From: Amphibacillus jilinensis Y1
Lineage (GTDB): Bacteria; Bacillota; Bacilli; Bacillales; Amphibacillaceae
Assembly: GCF_000306965.1 (NCBI RefSeq)
Contig: NZ_JH976440.1
Coordinates: forward strand, 23,653-87,652
Length of the DNA: 64,000 nucleotides
Direction of reading: 5' to 3'
Shown here: piece by piece, positions 45,985 to 55,804 of the stretch
Layout: each line of letters opens with the position of its first letter
Numbering within the stretch: position 1 is the first letter of the stretch
Position numbers and translations under genes: made by a program
The notes under the pieces: generated by a model
The model's input: the letters and a program-made list of their open reading frames with translations, nothing else
Databases searched by the model: none
Told to the model about the DNA's origin: nothing

Positions 45985-46821
45985 CTACTTTATCTTTAAT
46001 GCAGGCGAAACTACCTCTAAGTACTCCTGCCAGTAATCAACATCACTATCCATATCATGAAGCCAATAGTACATCATTAGTATTTCAAACTCTTGTTTTC
46101 TCCCTTTAATGAAAACCTTTTTCGGCATCTTTCTATATAATGAATCAAGATTAAAGAGATTACTTTTCTGCTTATAATCATAATCATATTTTCTCCAAGT
46201 GTGTTGACTTTTCTTTCTATGCGTTGTCGGCCAAATATCTTCATTTTCAAAAAAGTAATTTATCCACGCATAGGCAAAAGCCAGTAAATTTACTTGTCGC
46301 TTTGCCCATGTTTTTTCAATCCATTCAGTAACCTCTTCAGATATTGCAGGGATTCCAAAATTAAACCTTTGCTCGCTTTCAACCCTGTGATAATCTTTTA
46401 TTAAAAAGAAAAGCATTTCAGTCTGATTTTTTAAAAATGGCAACTTTTTAATAAGCTGTGAATAACAATCATAAGAAACATTTCTAAATTCATTATCAGT
46501 ACTACATAGAAAGAATAGCTTATTCTCCTTCAAAATGTTTCCCGTATGTCTATGCACTTGCTTTCCATAATCATTATAAATACCAACAAGCCATTCTCTA
46601 ACCTCAGGGTCATACTCCCTAAGTTGCTTTCGATATTTCTCTAGCCTTTCATTATGTAATACTGTTTTTTCTTCAGCTTCCGTGATATCCAGGTAATTAT
46701 TAAAATACTCAAATATATAATCAACACAAATTTTCATATTTTGTATACGAGCATCAATATCAAATTCATTTAACTTATCTTCTTTTTTTCTTCTTGCAAT
46801 GTATTCCTCAATACTTAACAT
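45985..46821 (-). CDS. unknown 278-aa protein, first gene of a two-gene unit
   Basis: A soluble, charged protein with an N-terminal helical region (MLSIEEYIARRKKEDKLNEFDIDARI) and a Trp/Tyr-rich C-terminal half (WAKRQVNLLAFAYAWINYFFENEDIW). GAGGGG precedes the ATG at 46821. No motif or family is recognised. It forms a probable operon with the HEPN-like gene and is the guaA-proximal cargo of the island. Confidence 0.6.
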   Translation of the reverse strand: MLSIEEYIARRKKEDKLNEFDIDARIQNMKICVDYIFEYFNNYLDITEAEEKTVLHNERLEKYRKQLREYDPEVREWLVGIYNDYGKQVHRHTGNILKENKLFFLCSTDNEFRNVSYDCYSQLIKKLPFLKNQTEMLFFLIKDYHRVESEQRFNFGIPAISEEVTEWIEKTWAKRQVNLLAFAYAWINYFFENEDIWPTTHRKKSQHTWRKYDYDYKQKSNLFNLDSLYRKMPKKVFIKGRKQEFEILMMYYWLHDMDSDVDYWQEYLEVVSPALKIK

Positions 46822-47406
46822 AATTATCCCCTCGATTATATTTTTAATTGACCGTCATATAATTCTATTAACATCATTGTATATGGGTATGAATCTTGGG
46901 TCAATTTAACATAAACAAAAGCCCATGCCTTATCCGATATTCATATTATATTTCTCTTTCAATCTCCCGCTCCATTTTCTCTTAAATAAAAATAAGATCC
47001 CCCAGGATTAGCATCTTCCCAAATCACTGGAAAACCTTGTTATATTAACACTTCAACTATCCCTATTCATCCACTCTAGACAACAACGCTACCAACTCAA
47101 CGTGCATAGGATTGGTTGTGAAAAATAGAATATAGATTTTGATATCACTTATCAATTTCTTACCATTTCACGTCCTTTATTTTGTCTATATTGCCATGGT
47201 AGATCAGTATATATAATGTTATATTTCATCTTTTACCACTCCAAAGTCAAAGCTTAGTCACAACTGTAAAAGTACCATTTTGGCGGAAACAATCCTCAAG
47301 AGACATTTATAAATAGAATTATTTATTTAATTTTATTCTTATCACTTTCTAATCACACATGTGCGACAAACACTAATAAATAACGGCTTAAAACTAAATT
47401 TAGAAT

Positions 47407-47579
47407 AAAAAAAGAGATACTGCTTTTACACAATATCCCTCATTTTTCTCCGTTTCCTCTGGCGGAATCTTGGCGGAGAACCTATTCATTTTTGATTGTT
47501 TTATCCATTTTACGCACCATCAAAATGCAGTCAAATCAACGTTTTCACTTCAAATGCCGTTAGTGAATTATTCCCACTC
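47407..47579. repeat. att-like direct repeat B at the guaA 3' end
   Basis: Resembles 21940-22115 along its length and ends in TTATTCCCACTC (47568-47579), which is the reverse of the guaA codons for EWE-stop. This is the guaA-proximal junction of the island. The rest of the 46822-47406 gap shows no gene. Confidence 0.72.
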
Positions 47580-49115
47580 AATCGTAGCAGGTGGCTTGCT
47601 CGTTACGTCATAGACGACACGATTAATGTGATCGACTTCGTTTACAATCCGTGTCGATATTTTTTCTAATACATCCCACGGTATCCGAGCCCAATCAGAA
47701 GTCATTCCGTCAATTGATGTGACGGCGCGAATACCGATCGTGTAATCATAAGTACGTGCATCACCCATCACGCCGACACTACGGATATCCGGGAGTACAG
47801 TGAAATATTGCCAAATATCACGATCTAGTCCAGCTAATTTAATTTCTTCACGTAAGATCGCATCAGACTCGCGCACGATCTCTACTTTTTCTTCTGTTAC
47901 TTCACCTAATACGCGAATACCAAGACCCGGACCTGGGAACGGCTGACGCCATACGACAGCTTCAGGTACGCCTAACTCAAGACCGAGTGCGCGTACTTCA
48001 TCTTTAAATAATGTATTCAATGGCTCTAGTAACTCAAATTGCATATCTTCTGGTAATCCACCTACGTTATGATGTGATTTAATCGTTTGAGCTGTTTCTG
48101 TACCGGATTCAACAATATCCGTATATAGTGTGCCTTGTGCAAGGAAGTCCATTTCCTTCAAGCGTGCAGCTTCATCATCAAACACGTAAATAAACTCGTT
48201 ACCAATAATCTTACGTTTTTGCTCAGGATCACTAATGCCTTTCAATTTGCTCATAAAACGTTCTTTTGCATCAACACGAATGATATTCATTTTAAATCCA
48301 TCGCGGAAAGTTTCCATTACCATGTCACCTTCATGTTTTCGAAGTAAACCATGGTCAACAAAAATACATGTTAGTTGATCACCAATTGCTTTATGAATAA
48401 GTGCAGCAACTACTGATGAATCGACACCACCACTTAATGCGCACAGTACTTTACGCTCGCCTACTGTTTTCTGTATTTTTTCAACCTCTTGATCCACGAA
48501 GTTAGCCATTGTCCAATTCCCCGAGCAACCACTAATTTGAAAGACAAAGTTTTTCAAAATGTCATTTCCATAAACTGTATTACGGACTTCTGGATGGAAT
48601 TGCACCCCATAAATTGGCTTGTTGTGATGACGCATAGCCGCAATTGGTGTGGATGGATTGGTCGCTTCAACCGTGAAATCAGCAGGTGCTTGAATCACTT
48701 TGTCACTATGACTCATCCAAACTGTTTGATCATGTGGTGTACCCGTAAAGAGATGAGCACCACTGGTCACATCAATCTCAGCTTTCCCATATTCGCGATG
48801 ACTTGAACGCTCGACCGTTCCACCGAAATGCTGGGTAATTAATTGCATTCCATAGCAAATGCCTAGAATAGGAATATCTAGATCGAAAATAGCCTCGTTG
48901 ACACGGAAGCTATTTTCTCCATAGACACTATGCGGACCTCCAGATAAGATAATTCCTTTTGGGTTAATTGCTTTAATCTCTTCAATAGTCATACGATGTG
49001 AATGGAGTTCACTGTAAACGCCAAACTCACGAATACGCCTTGTTATTAATTGATTATATTGACTACCATAATCAAGGACTAAAATCATTTCATTATCTAC
49101 TTGCACACTAGCCAC
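47568..49115 (-). CDS. guaA: GMP synthase (glutamine-hydrolysing)
   Basis: 515 aa, the usual length. N-terminal class I amidotransferase with DYGSQYNQL, catalytic Cys in GICYGMQLI and His-Glu in VQFHPEV; ATP pyrophosphatase domain with [10 protein letters not shown]-terminal dimerisation domain ending [10 protein letters not shown]. It converts XMP to GMP with glutamine and ATP. AAAGGAGTGG precedes the ATG. Expression is controlled by a guanine riboswitch in a leader of about 550 nt. Its last codons are the integration target of the islands downstream and remain intact. Confidence 0.97.
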   Translation of the reverse strand: MASVQVDNEMILVLDYGSQYNQLITRRIREFGVYSELHSHRMTIEEIKAINPKGIILSGGPHSVYGENSFRVNEAIFDLDIPILGICYGMQLITQHFGGTVERSSHREYGKAEIDVTSGAHLFTGTPHDQTVWMSHSDKVIQAPADFTVEATNPSTPIAAMRHHNKPIYGVQFHPEVRNTVYGNDILKNFVFQISGCSGNWTMANFVDQEVEKIQKTVGERKVLCALSGGVDSSVVAALIHKAIGDQLTCIFVDHGLLRKHEGDMVMETFRDGFKMNIIRVDAKERFMSKLKGISDPEQKRKIIGNEFIYVFDDEAARLKEMDFLAQGTLYTDIVESGTETAQTIKSHHNVGGLPEDMQFELLEPLNTLFKDEVRALGLELGVPEAVVWRQPFPGPGLGIRVLGEVTEEKVEIVRESDAILREEIKLAGLDRDIWQYFTVLPDIRSVGVMGDARTYDYTIGIRAVTSIDGMTSDWARIPWDVLEKISTRIVNEVDHINRVVYDVTSKPPATIEWE

Positions 49116-49199
49116 TCCTTTTTCCCTACCATTTATAAAAACATTGTTTTAATTAGAAACCTCGACCAGACCGCGGTCATGATCAAGCGTTAATTTCAT

Positions 49200-49530
49200 T
49201 TTTCGTGCGATATTTTCTCTTTTCGTGCGATCGCGTACAACTTTCATGCGATATTTTCTCTTTTCGTGCGATCGCGCATAACTTTCATGCGAACTTTTCT
49301 TTTTTCATGCGTTCGCGCATAGCTTTCATGCGATCTATTCTTTTTTCGTGCGATCGCGCATAGCTTTCATGCGAACTTTTCTCTTTTCATGCGTTCGCGC
49401 ACTGCTTTCATGCGAATTTTTCTCTTTTCGTGCGATCGCGCACTGCTTTCATGCGATATTTTCTCTTTTCGTGCGATCGCGCATAGCTTTCATGCGAACT
49501 AATCACTTTCCATGCGATCGCATTTTTCAC
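49200..49530. repeat. 41-bp tandem repeat array in the guaA leader
   Basis: Seven full 41-bp units (49220-49506) with partial units at both ends. Each has TTTTCGTGCGATCGCGCA, then a TTTCATGCGA block and a T/C-rich end. Variant positions include CGATCGC/CGTTCGC and GATATT/GAACTT. On the guaA sense strand each unit can fold CGCAT around GAAAGCT with ATGCG. It lies between the riboswitch terminator and the guaA start, hence in the 5' UTR. Confidence 0.9.
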
Positions 49531-49537
49531 AAAAATA

Positions 49538-49558
49538 CCTCTGTCACAATGACAGAGG
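49538..49558 (-). terminator. riboswitch-controlled terminator of guaA
   Basis: CCTCTGTCA pairs with TGACAGAGG around a 3-nt loop, followed on the minus strand by TATTTTTG. A competing hairpin GAGGCAGA/TCTGCCTC lies between it and the aptamer and could be the antiterminator stem. Confidence 0.8.
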
Positions 49559-49571
49559 CAGAATAAATCTG

Positions 49572-49642
49572 CCTCTATAGTCAGGAGCTTTACGGACTCC
49601 CGGTAGATACTCTCGAACCATATTATCGAGGATATACAGAGG
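49572..49642 (-). ncRNA. guanine riboswitch (purine aptamer)
   Basis: On the minus strand the aptamer reads from CCTCT to AGAGG (P1), with the conserved ATATGGTTCGAGAGT and TCTACCGGG core, CCGTAAA and TGACTAT. The C in TGACTAT (position 74 in xpt numbering) predicts guanine rather than adenine binding. It lies 430 nt before guaA. Confidence 0.9.
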
Positions 49643-49663
49643 TAATCTTATAATAATGTTTCT

Positions 49664-49692
49664 ATTCTAACAGTGGTGTTAACGGGGGTCAA
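49664..49692 (-). promoter_or_regulatory. promoter of guaA
   Basis: TTGACC (49692-49687) and TAGAAT (49669-49664), spaced 17 bp, lie just upstream of the aptamer. The -35 box overlaps the stop codon of the transglutaminase gene. Confidence 0.65.
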
Positions 49693-51893
49693 GATAATAT
49701 TGTTTCCACCACATTTTGATAATATTGCACGAGTGCTTGGTCGTCATCGAGCGAATGATCATCACGATATAAGAGACGAGCATAGGAGTTGGTTAGCTTG
49801 GACATTGAAGTGATTCCAAATAGTTGATCAACGTCTTGGGCAAAGTCATGTAATGTTTGGTTAGCCGCTCTTTTGACTCGAAATAATGCCAGCAGTTTCA
49901 AAAGTTGGTGATAGGCTTTTTGCAAATCTTTAGGTTCTTTAAAATGTGACCAGCGCCATAAGATCGCTTTTTTAAGTAACCATTTCCAACGAATAGCAGC
50001 TATGATGAGGCTGAGGCCAACGAGTCCAATGAACCAAGGCCAAATGTTGAATTGGCTTGTAGCTTGTTCGGTCTCCGCCGCTGTTTCTTCTTGCTCTTCT
50101 TGTTGCTCTTGCTCCTGCTCTTCAGCTAATGACTCCTCTTCCTCTTGGTCTTCCTGCTCGATTTCTTCTTCATCTAATGATGAATCAGATTGATCGCCTT
50201 CTTCTTCACTATCTTCATAGACAACTTCATTTCCACTAAACCCTATTGTTGGTTCAAAAGGAACCCAACCAATTTCTAGGAAATAGACTTCCACCCATGA
50301 GTGAGCATTACCATTCGTGACTTCATACTGATACATTTCCTGATCGGCGGTAGATAAATCTTCTATTTGTTCGCCACTTGTAAAGCCTTTTACCCAGCGT
50401 GCAGGAATGCCAACCGATCTAAGCATGACCACCATCGATGTTGAGAAGTTATCACAATAACCCGCTTGTGTTTCGAATAAAAACTGATCAACATAATCTT
50501 GGTCATCCTCTGGAACCGGGATATTCTGGGTTTGGTAAGTAAAATCACCTTGGTTGAAGTATTGTTCTATTGCTACTGCTTGATCATAACGTGTCGATTC
50601 TTCGCTAACAATTTCCTCAGCTAGTTCTCTGACCCGATCCGGTAAATCGTCTGGCAACTGTAAATACAATGAAGTGATATCAGCTGGCGTCGGACCATTA
50701 GCTCGTCTCAACTGGTCTACAGTTAAATCCGGGTCCCGAAATGACAACTCAATCGGCTCTGAATGGAGCGAGTCGTTGGCATTGGTTGGTTCAATAATAC
50801 CTGTCTCGTGATCAAATTGCAGACTTAACGCTTCTGTTTGATTGACTTGAGATAATCCTTGAGGATAGACCAATCGATCAAAGTTTGCACCATCTAAATA
50901 ATCGATGGTTGCATTTTGTAACATTTGATCTTGCTGATTATAGATCAGATCAAGTGCATCATCTTGAAAGGATTGATAGCTTAGTTCTGTGGACCGTTCC
51001 CAGCTGTGCCCGGTATAAGTATCTAACGACTCAATCCGCCAATAATGCTCAACCGGTGTATTTGCTCTGAACACTGGTGTATCATCTTGTTCAAACGAAC
51101 CCCCTAATTGGGCATCATCCTCACTATAACCGACCTGGCGATTCTGATCATTAGTCGTTAGCCGTTCAGCTGTGGTTGTTAGAAAAGGGACAGGGTCTGG
51201 CCAAACGGGTTCTGATTTTGGCGCATAATATCCCACAAAGACAGCAATAGCCACAATAACAAAAAGCGGTACAACGACTTTTTCGAACCATAATCCAACC
51301 TCAAAGGTTAGTCCCTGTTGTTTAACACGCTTTAAATAGTTGCCAATCACTAACATAAACAAGCTAACCATCAGCAAACGAATAATAGCTAGATCTGCTT
51401 GAAAGGTCGTGAACGTGTCCATCACTGTTATAAAAACAATCGTTAATACGATATAGACGAAAACCCGTTTCATGGTTATTAACCAAAAATAAAGTAAATA
51501 ACTCATTAAAGCAATTAAAATTAACAGAAGGAACGTTTGGAACAAGTCAGTTAGTTGATGCCAATTTTGATTAAATAAGGCATTTATATTTACGCGTCCT
51601 TCCCATTGAATCTGCTGAAACCACTCCGATCCAAATGCTGGTCGAGGTAAAAAAGCTCGATCGATAATAAAAAGCAAACCCATCATTTTAATAAAGAATG
51701 ATAACAAGCTAGACAACTGCAAATACGTTAAACCAAAGCACAATATGGCATAAATAACAAATAAAGAAAAGGGCTCCGAATCTGTTAAATCATGTAAAGG
51801 GCTAAGCCATTCCAGTGCTAAAAGCAGACCGCCTACATATAATAAAAAGCTAAGAAATGCTTCACCTTGTTGCATGCGCCTATTGCCTTCCAC
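49689..51893 (-). CDS. membrane-anchored transglutaminase-like protein (TgpA type)
   Basis: About 734 aa. Six or seven N-terminal helices, then an external transglutaminase-like core with Cys in AGYCDNFSTSM, His in NAHSWVEVYF and an Asp/Glu position in PFEPTIGF. A highly acidic Glu/Gln stretch, another helix (WPWFIGLVGLSLIIAAI) and a DUF4129-like cytosolic tail follow. The best start is GTG at 51893, overlapping the DUF58 stop (TAGTG) with GGTGAGG upstream; ATG at 51875 is possible. Last gene of the MoxR-DUF58-transglutaminase operon, thought to act in envelope-related processes. Confidence 0.87.
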   Translation of the reverse strand: MEGNRRMQQGEAFLSFLLYVGGLLLALEWLSPLHDLTDSEPFSLFVIYAILCFGLTYLQLSSLLSFFIKMMGLLFIIDRAFLPRPAFGSEWFQQIQWEGRVNINALFNQNWHQLTDLFQTFLLLILIALMSYLLYFWLITMKRVFVYIVLTIVFITVMDTFTTFQADLAIIRLLMVSLFMLVIGNYLKRVKQQGLTFEVGLWFEKVVVPLFVIVAIAVFVGYYAPKSEPVWPDPVPFLTTTAERLTTNDQNRQVGYSEDDAQLGGSFEQDDTPVFRANTPVEHYWRIESLDTYTGHSWERSTELSYQSFQDDALDLIYNQQDQMLQNATIDYLDGANFDRLVYPQGLSQVNQTEALSLQFDHETGIIEPTNANDSLHSEPIELSFRDPDLTVDQLRRANGPTPADITSLYLQLPDDLPDRVRELAEEIVSEESTRYDQAVAIEQYFNQGDFTYQTQNIPVPEDDQDYVDQFLFETQAGYCDNFSTSMVVMLRSVGIPARWVKGFTSGEQIEDLSTADQEMYQYEVTNGNAHSWVEVYFLEIGWVPFEPTIGFSGNEVVYEDSEEEGDQSDSSLDEEEIEQEDQEEEESLAEEQEQEQQEEQEETAAETEQATSQFNIWPWFIGLVGLSLIIAAIRWKWLLKKAILWRWSHFKEPKDLQKAYHQLLKLLALFRVKRAANQTLHDFAQDVDQLFGITSMSKLTNSYARLLYRDDHSLDDDQALVQYYQNVVETILS

Positions 51894-53140
51894 TAGATCC
51901 TCACCACCCATCTGTTTTGAGCTACTTCCCGTTCAGTAATTGTATCGACAATAACGCCAAAGCTTTGCATATGTTGTCGTTGTTGCTTTTCCATTTCAGA
52001 CTGTTGAGCTTCTGCTTTCGCCCAATACAATCGAATAACTTTAACATAACGCGCCAATTCTCTCATATACTCAGCTAATTCTATAGTCAATTGATCAGTA
52101 AACACAACCAAAAAGCTCGCTGTTTTCAAGTGACTCACTTGGGTATGGAGGTTAGGTGCTATACCTTCTTCAGATTGATCTGGTGCCAAAACAGTCAAAT
52201 ATCGGTGCAAATCTGCAAGCCGATGTTCGACCGATAAATAATAACCAGGTTCAGCTAAATGACAAAAATCAATCTGATGGCCTTTATCCGTCAAGTTTTG
52301 GATCAGTGCAAATGCCACCGCAAGGTTCCATTCAAAACCGGCCCCTGCATGACTGCCAGCCAATGCAACAACACCATCACTATGCTGTTCTTGGTCAAAC
52401 TCTTTTGTCATTAGCGTTTCCGTTTTGGCTGTTGCTTTCCAGTGAATTGAAGAGACGCGGTCACCAGGCACGTATTCTCTTGCACCTGTTACCACATTTG
52501 AGTTTTCCGCTTGAATCATTGAAGTAGATGCTTCACCCAACTGTTGAATTCGGCTGAACCAATGGATATTGCCCTCAAGATAACGTGGACGAATAAGAAG
52601 AACCGACTCTAGAGGTACAACCATCGTTTTAGTAACAAAACCGAACAAATCAGTTATCGATAACTGGACGTGCTCAAATGTATGAACACCGCGTGGTAAA
52701 TCATTAACTTGATATTCAAAATAAACTGTTCGACTAAATAAAGGAAAGCATAACTTTTTAAACGTTTCCTTCCTTTGATATAAGCTTTGATTCGACAACA
52801 TGTTCGACCATTGCTGTACAACAAAACGAAAATTTAAAGAAGACGGTAAGCACTCTTGAATCATCAAGTACGAAAAGGGCATGGGCAGACGTCGCTTCAT
52901 TACCAACCGGACGCTCATCGAATCGCCTGCTTGAATCGATGAGATCGGTAAAATGCGATCAACTTTCCAATCACTTATCGGATAAAAAATAAAACATAAA
53001 TAATAAATCAAAAAGGGTAATGTCGCATAAAAAAGAAACCAGCTGACAAATCCTCCTTGGAACATGGCATAACTAAATAAAACCACAAACAAACCCATTA
53101 AGAGGAGTAATTTCATGACTAGATTAGCCATTCGTAACAT
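51893..53140 (-). CDS. DUF58 domain protein
   Basis: 415 aa with two N-terminal membrane helices (about 8-45), a beta-rich region, and the DUF58 signature GAREYVPGDRVSSIHWKATAK (about 215-235), followed by a von Willebrand-like fold. DUF58 proteins partner MoxR ATPases and transglutaminases in a conserved operon of unclear biochemical function. It starts at the MoxR stop (1-nt overlap). Confidence 0.9.
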   Translation of the reverse strand: MLRMANLVMKLLLLMGLFVVLFSYAMFQGGFVSWFLFYATLPFLIYYLCFIFYPISDWKVDRILPISSIQAGDSMSVRLVMKRRLPMPFSYLMIQECLPSSLNFRFVVQQWSNMLSNQSLYQRKETFKKLCFPLFSRTVYFEYQVNDLPRGVHTFEHVQLSITDLFGFVTKTMVVPLESVLLIRPRYLEGNIHWFSRIQQLGEASTSMIQAENSNVVTGAREYVPGDRVSSIHWKATAKTETLMTKEFDQEQHSDGVVALAGSHAGAGFEWNLAVAFALIQNLTDKGHQIDFCHLAEPGYYLSVEHRLADLHRYLTVLAPDQSEEGIAPNLHTQVSHLKTASFLVVFTDQLTIELAEYMRELARYVKVIRLYWAKAEAQQSEMEKQQRQHMQSFGVIVDTITEREVAQNRWVVRI

Positions 53141-54105
53141 TAGTTAAAATCCTTTCGAGCCGGAACATCAATTTGATTTAACACAGTCTGTATCACCTGT
53201 GCTCCGGTCATCTTAGCATATTTCGCCTCATGCGTTAAAATCAATCGATGAGCCAACACATAAGGTGCCAAATAGACAACATCATCTGGAATGACATAAT
53301 CACGGTTCTGAATATAGGCATATGCTTTGGCAACACGCATCAAGCCAATTGCCCCACGAGGGCTGACTCCTAATTGGACCGCATCATGTTGACGGGTTTG
53401 GCGAACAAGCTTAATAATGTATTGTTGCACGAGAGGATCAATATAAACCCGATTGACATCTTCTTGCATCGCAACGACATTTCGTTTGTCAATAACAGCG
53501 GTCAATGCTTCGATTGGATGGAGACCACCCGTTAAGCTTAACATTTTCAACTCCTCATCCTCTGTTGGATAGCCCATTTCCAGTTTAATTAAAAAACGAT
53601 CTAGCTGCGCCTCTGGAAGTGGATACGTTCCTTCATATTCAATTGGATTTTGTGTTGCCATAACAAAGAACGGTTGATTAATCATAACCGTTTCCCCATC
53701 TACGGTTACACTGCTCTCTTCCATGGCCTCTAATAATGCTGATTGTGTTTTTGGTGATGTTCGATTAATTTCATCAGCCAATACTATATCACCAACAATT
53801 GGACCTTTTCTATATTCAAATTGCTGTGTGTGCGGATGATAAATTGATACCCCAGTTACATCAGATGGTAACAAATCTGGTGTAAACTGAATGCGGTTGA
53901 AGGAACAATCAAGTGATTTTGCTAATGCTCGAACTAGCATGGTTTTTCCCACACCTGGGACATCCTCAAGTAATACATGACCCTTTGCCAATAATGCTGC
54001 TAAACTTAATGTTGTGACTTCATGCTTACCTATAATTACTTTTTCTATATTCGTTAGCACCTCATGAATCGATCGCTGTGTTTCAATCATCATTCGAGCC
54101 TCCAT
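53140..54105 (-). CDS. MoxR-family AAA+ ATPase
   Basis: 321 aa with Walker A EDVPGVGKT (about 42-50), Walker B VLADEINRTSPKTQSALLEAMEE, sensor ATQNPIEYEGTYPLPEAQLDRF and sensor 2 VSPRGAIGLMRVAKA. MoxR proteins act as chaperones that remodel VWA/DUF58 partners. First gene of the three-gene operon; an upstream hairpin region 54180-54215 with AAAAAGAGAC and GTCTCTTTTT arms separates it from ktrB. Confidence 0.93.
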   Translation of the reverse strand: MEARMMIETQRSIHEVLTNIEKVIIGKHEVTTLSLAALLAKGHVLLEDVPGVGKTMLVRALAKSLDCSFNRIQFTPDLLPSDVTGVSIYHPHTQQFEYRKGPIVGDIVLADEINRTSPKTQSALLEAMEESSVTVDGETVMINQPFFVMATQNPIEYEGTYPLPEAQLDRFLIKLEMGYPTEDEELKMLSLTGGLHPIEALTAVIDKRNVVAMQEDVNRVYIDPLVQQYIIKLVRQTRQHDAVQLGVSPRGAIGLMRVAKAYAYIQNRDYVIPDDVVYLAPYVLAHRLILTHEAKYAKMTGAQVIQTVLNQIDVPARKDFN

Positions 54106-54236
54106 TTTCTCTTTTCAGTCATTCTCTTACTATACTATATTTTTTTCTACTAAAATGAAATAGTTTAAATAGAAAAAGAGACAATTTTTAACAAAAAACG
54201 TCTCTTTTTCCTTATTTATAATTAAGATCTAATCAT

Positions 54237-55490
54237 TTAACCAATAATCATTTTTGCTTTAGGGTATTTATACAAATCTTTTGTCGTCTTACCCCGAATT
54301 AAGAACAAAAATGAAAAGATGCCAATCCGTCCGACAAACATCATGACCATAATTACCATTTTCCCAATATACGATAATTCTTCTGTAATACCTAAGCTAA
54401 GGCCAGTTGTACCAAAAGCTGAAAACACTTCGAAAGCAATTTCCATATTAGTAAATGGCTCAGTAATCGACATAATTAAGATCGCCGTTAAGCATAGTAA
54501 AAAGGCTGTAATTGCAACAATAAACGCACGCATCACATCCAGTTGGACAATTTCACGTTTAAAGACCTTGATTGCGCTGTGTCCTTTCGCATAATGGTAA
54601 ATCGCTAATAAGACGATCGCAAACGTTGTCGTTCTAATTCCGCCCCCCACACTACTCGGTGACGCACCAACGAACATTAAGAAAGATAATATCATCAACG
54701 TAGGCGGGCTGAAATCGGTCATGGCCATTGTAGCTAGTCCACCATTACGTGTCGTAATCGATTGAAACAAGCTATAAAATAGTGCTTCATGCCAACTTTT
54801 ATCACTAAAGAAATGGTTTCTTTCAATGAGGTAAATCATCACAGCACCGAATATGACTAAGAGAAAAAAAGTCATTGTCGTCAATTTCGTAAACGTACTA
54901 AATCTAAAGCCAGACTGGCTAGGTCTTTTTTTTGATAGCCACTGTTGCAATTCAATTAACACCGGAAAACCGATCGCACCTAAAACCAGTAAGATCATAT
55001 TAACCGTCTGAACAAAGTAATCATTTACAAATGGCTCCAAAGACGCTCCCGTTATATCAAAACCCGCATTGGTCGTCGCACTAACAGCACCAAAGAAACC
55101 TTGTAGCCAAGCTTCTTGCCATGTATCAAAATAATTTAAATAATGGATACTTAATACAACTGTACCTACAAATTCAATGATTAATACGGTTTGAAGAATT
55201 TTGAGCATCAGCCATACAAGACCTGATAATGTCGAGCGATTTTGATCAACGGAAATCAGTTGTCGCCTACTTATTACATTTTTTTCCTAAGTAGTATATA
55301 AATGGTTGTCTATGGAGTCATAATGCCTATTCCACCAAATTGCAAAATAAAGGCAAGCGCGAAATAACCACCAGTATTAAAGGTCAATTCGGTAGGTACA
55401 ACTGTTAAACCTGTGACATTCATCGCACTAATAGCGGTAAACAGTGTGTCAATGAATTAAATCGTGATACCGGGTCTCAAAAAGAATGGC
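54237..55490 (-). pseudogene. ktrB: decayed ktrB potassium channel/transporter subunit
   Basis: The intact 323-codon frame (from 55208) matches the C-terminal two-thirds of KtrB/TrkH, with selectivity-loop regions TTNAGFDITG, ITTRNGGLATMAMT, and AFGTTGLSLG. Upstream, in other frames, are DTLFTAISAMNVTGLTVVPTE (the first pore loop) and FGGIGIMT, interrupted by several stops (e.g. in ..IMTP-stop and ..RKKM-stop-stop). The start region is lost. No ktrA neighbour is present. Confidence 0.85.
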
Positions 55491-55569
55491 ATACCCCTTG
55501 TTGTTAAACAAATTATCATTAGTCTAACATAATTTATCGGACCATTGCCTAAAAAAATAATAAAATGAA

Positions 55570-55679
55570 CCATCAATCCGTGAGAAGTATCATTTTTCTC
55601 GCACTGATTGGTCGTTGGTAGCATCCATTAACGCCTGCCCAAATAGATGTGCTCGACGCTCTATTTTAAGGTGGGCATT
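55570..55679. repeat. dispersed two-hairpin repeat, copy 3
   Basis: Hairpin 1 (55570-55611) pairs CATCAAT..GTGAGAA with TTCTCGCACTGATTGG. Hairpin 2 (55630-55679) pairs AACGCCTGCCCAAATAGA with TCTATTTTAAGGTGGGCATT. It is the best-preserved full copy. The gap 55491-55804 has no gene. Confidence 0.75.
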
Positions 55680-55804
55680 TTACAGACGTTTATCTATAAT
55701 AAAATATAGCCCATATAAAAATAAAGAAATAATAAAACGAACGGATTTAACATTGATTTATCATTTTGATCATGACATAATTTCGTATATAAGGAGTGAA
55801 TGCT

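Noticed and set aside
49200-49530. Repeat array that could be taken for CRISPR
   Set aside because: The 41-bp units are directly adjacent with no unique spacers, and no cas genes are near.
49348-49566. 72-codon frame through the guaA leader repeats
   Set aside because: Its repetitive peptide is a by-product of the 41-bp units and it runs antisense to the riboswitch terminator.
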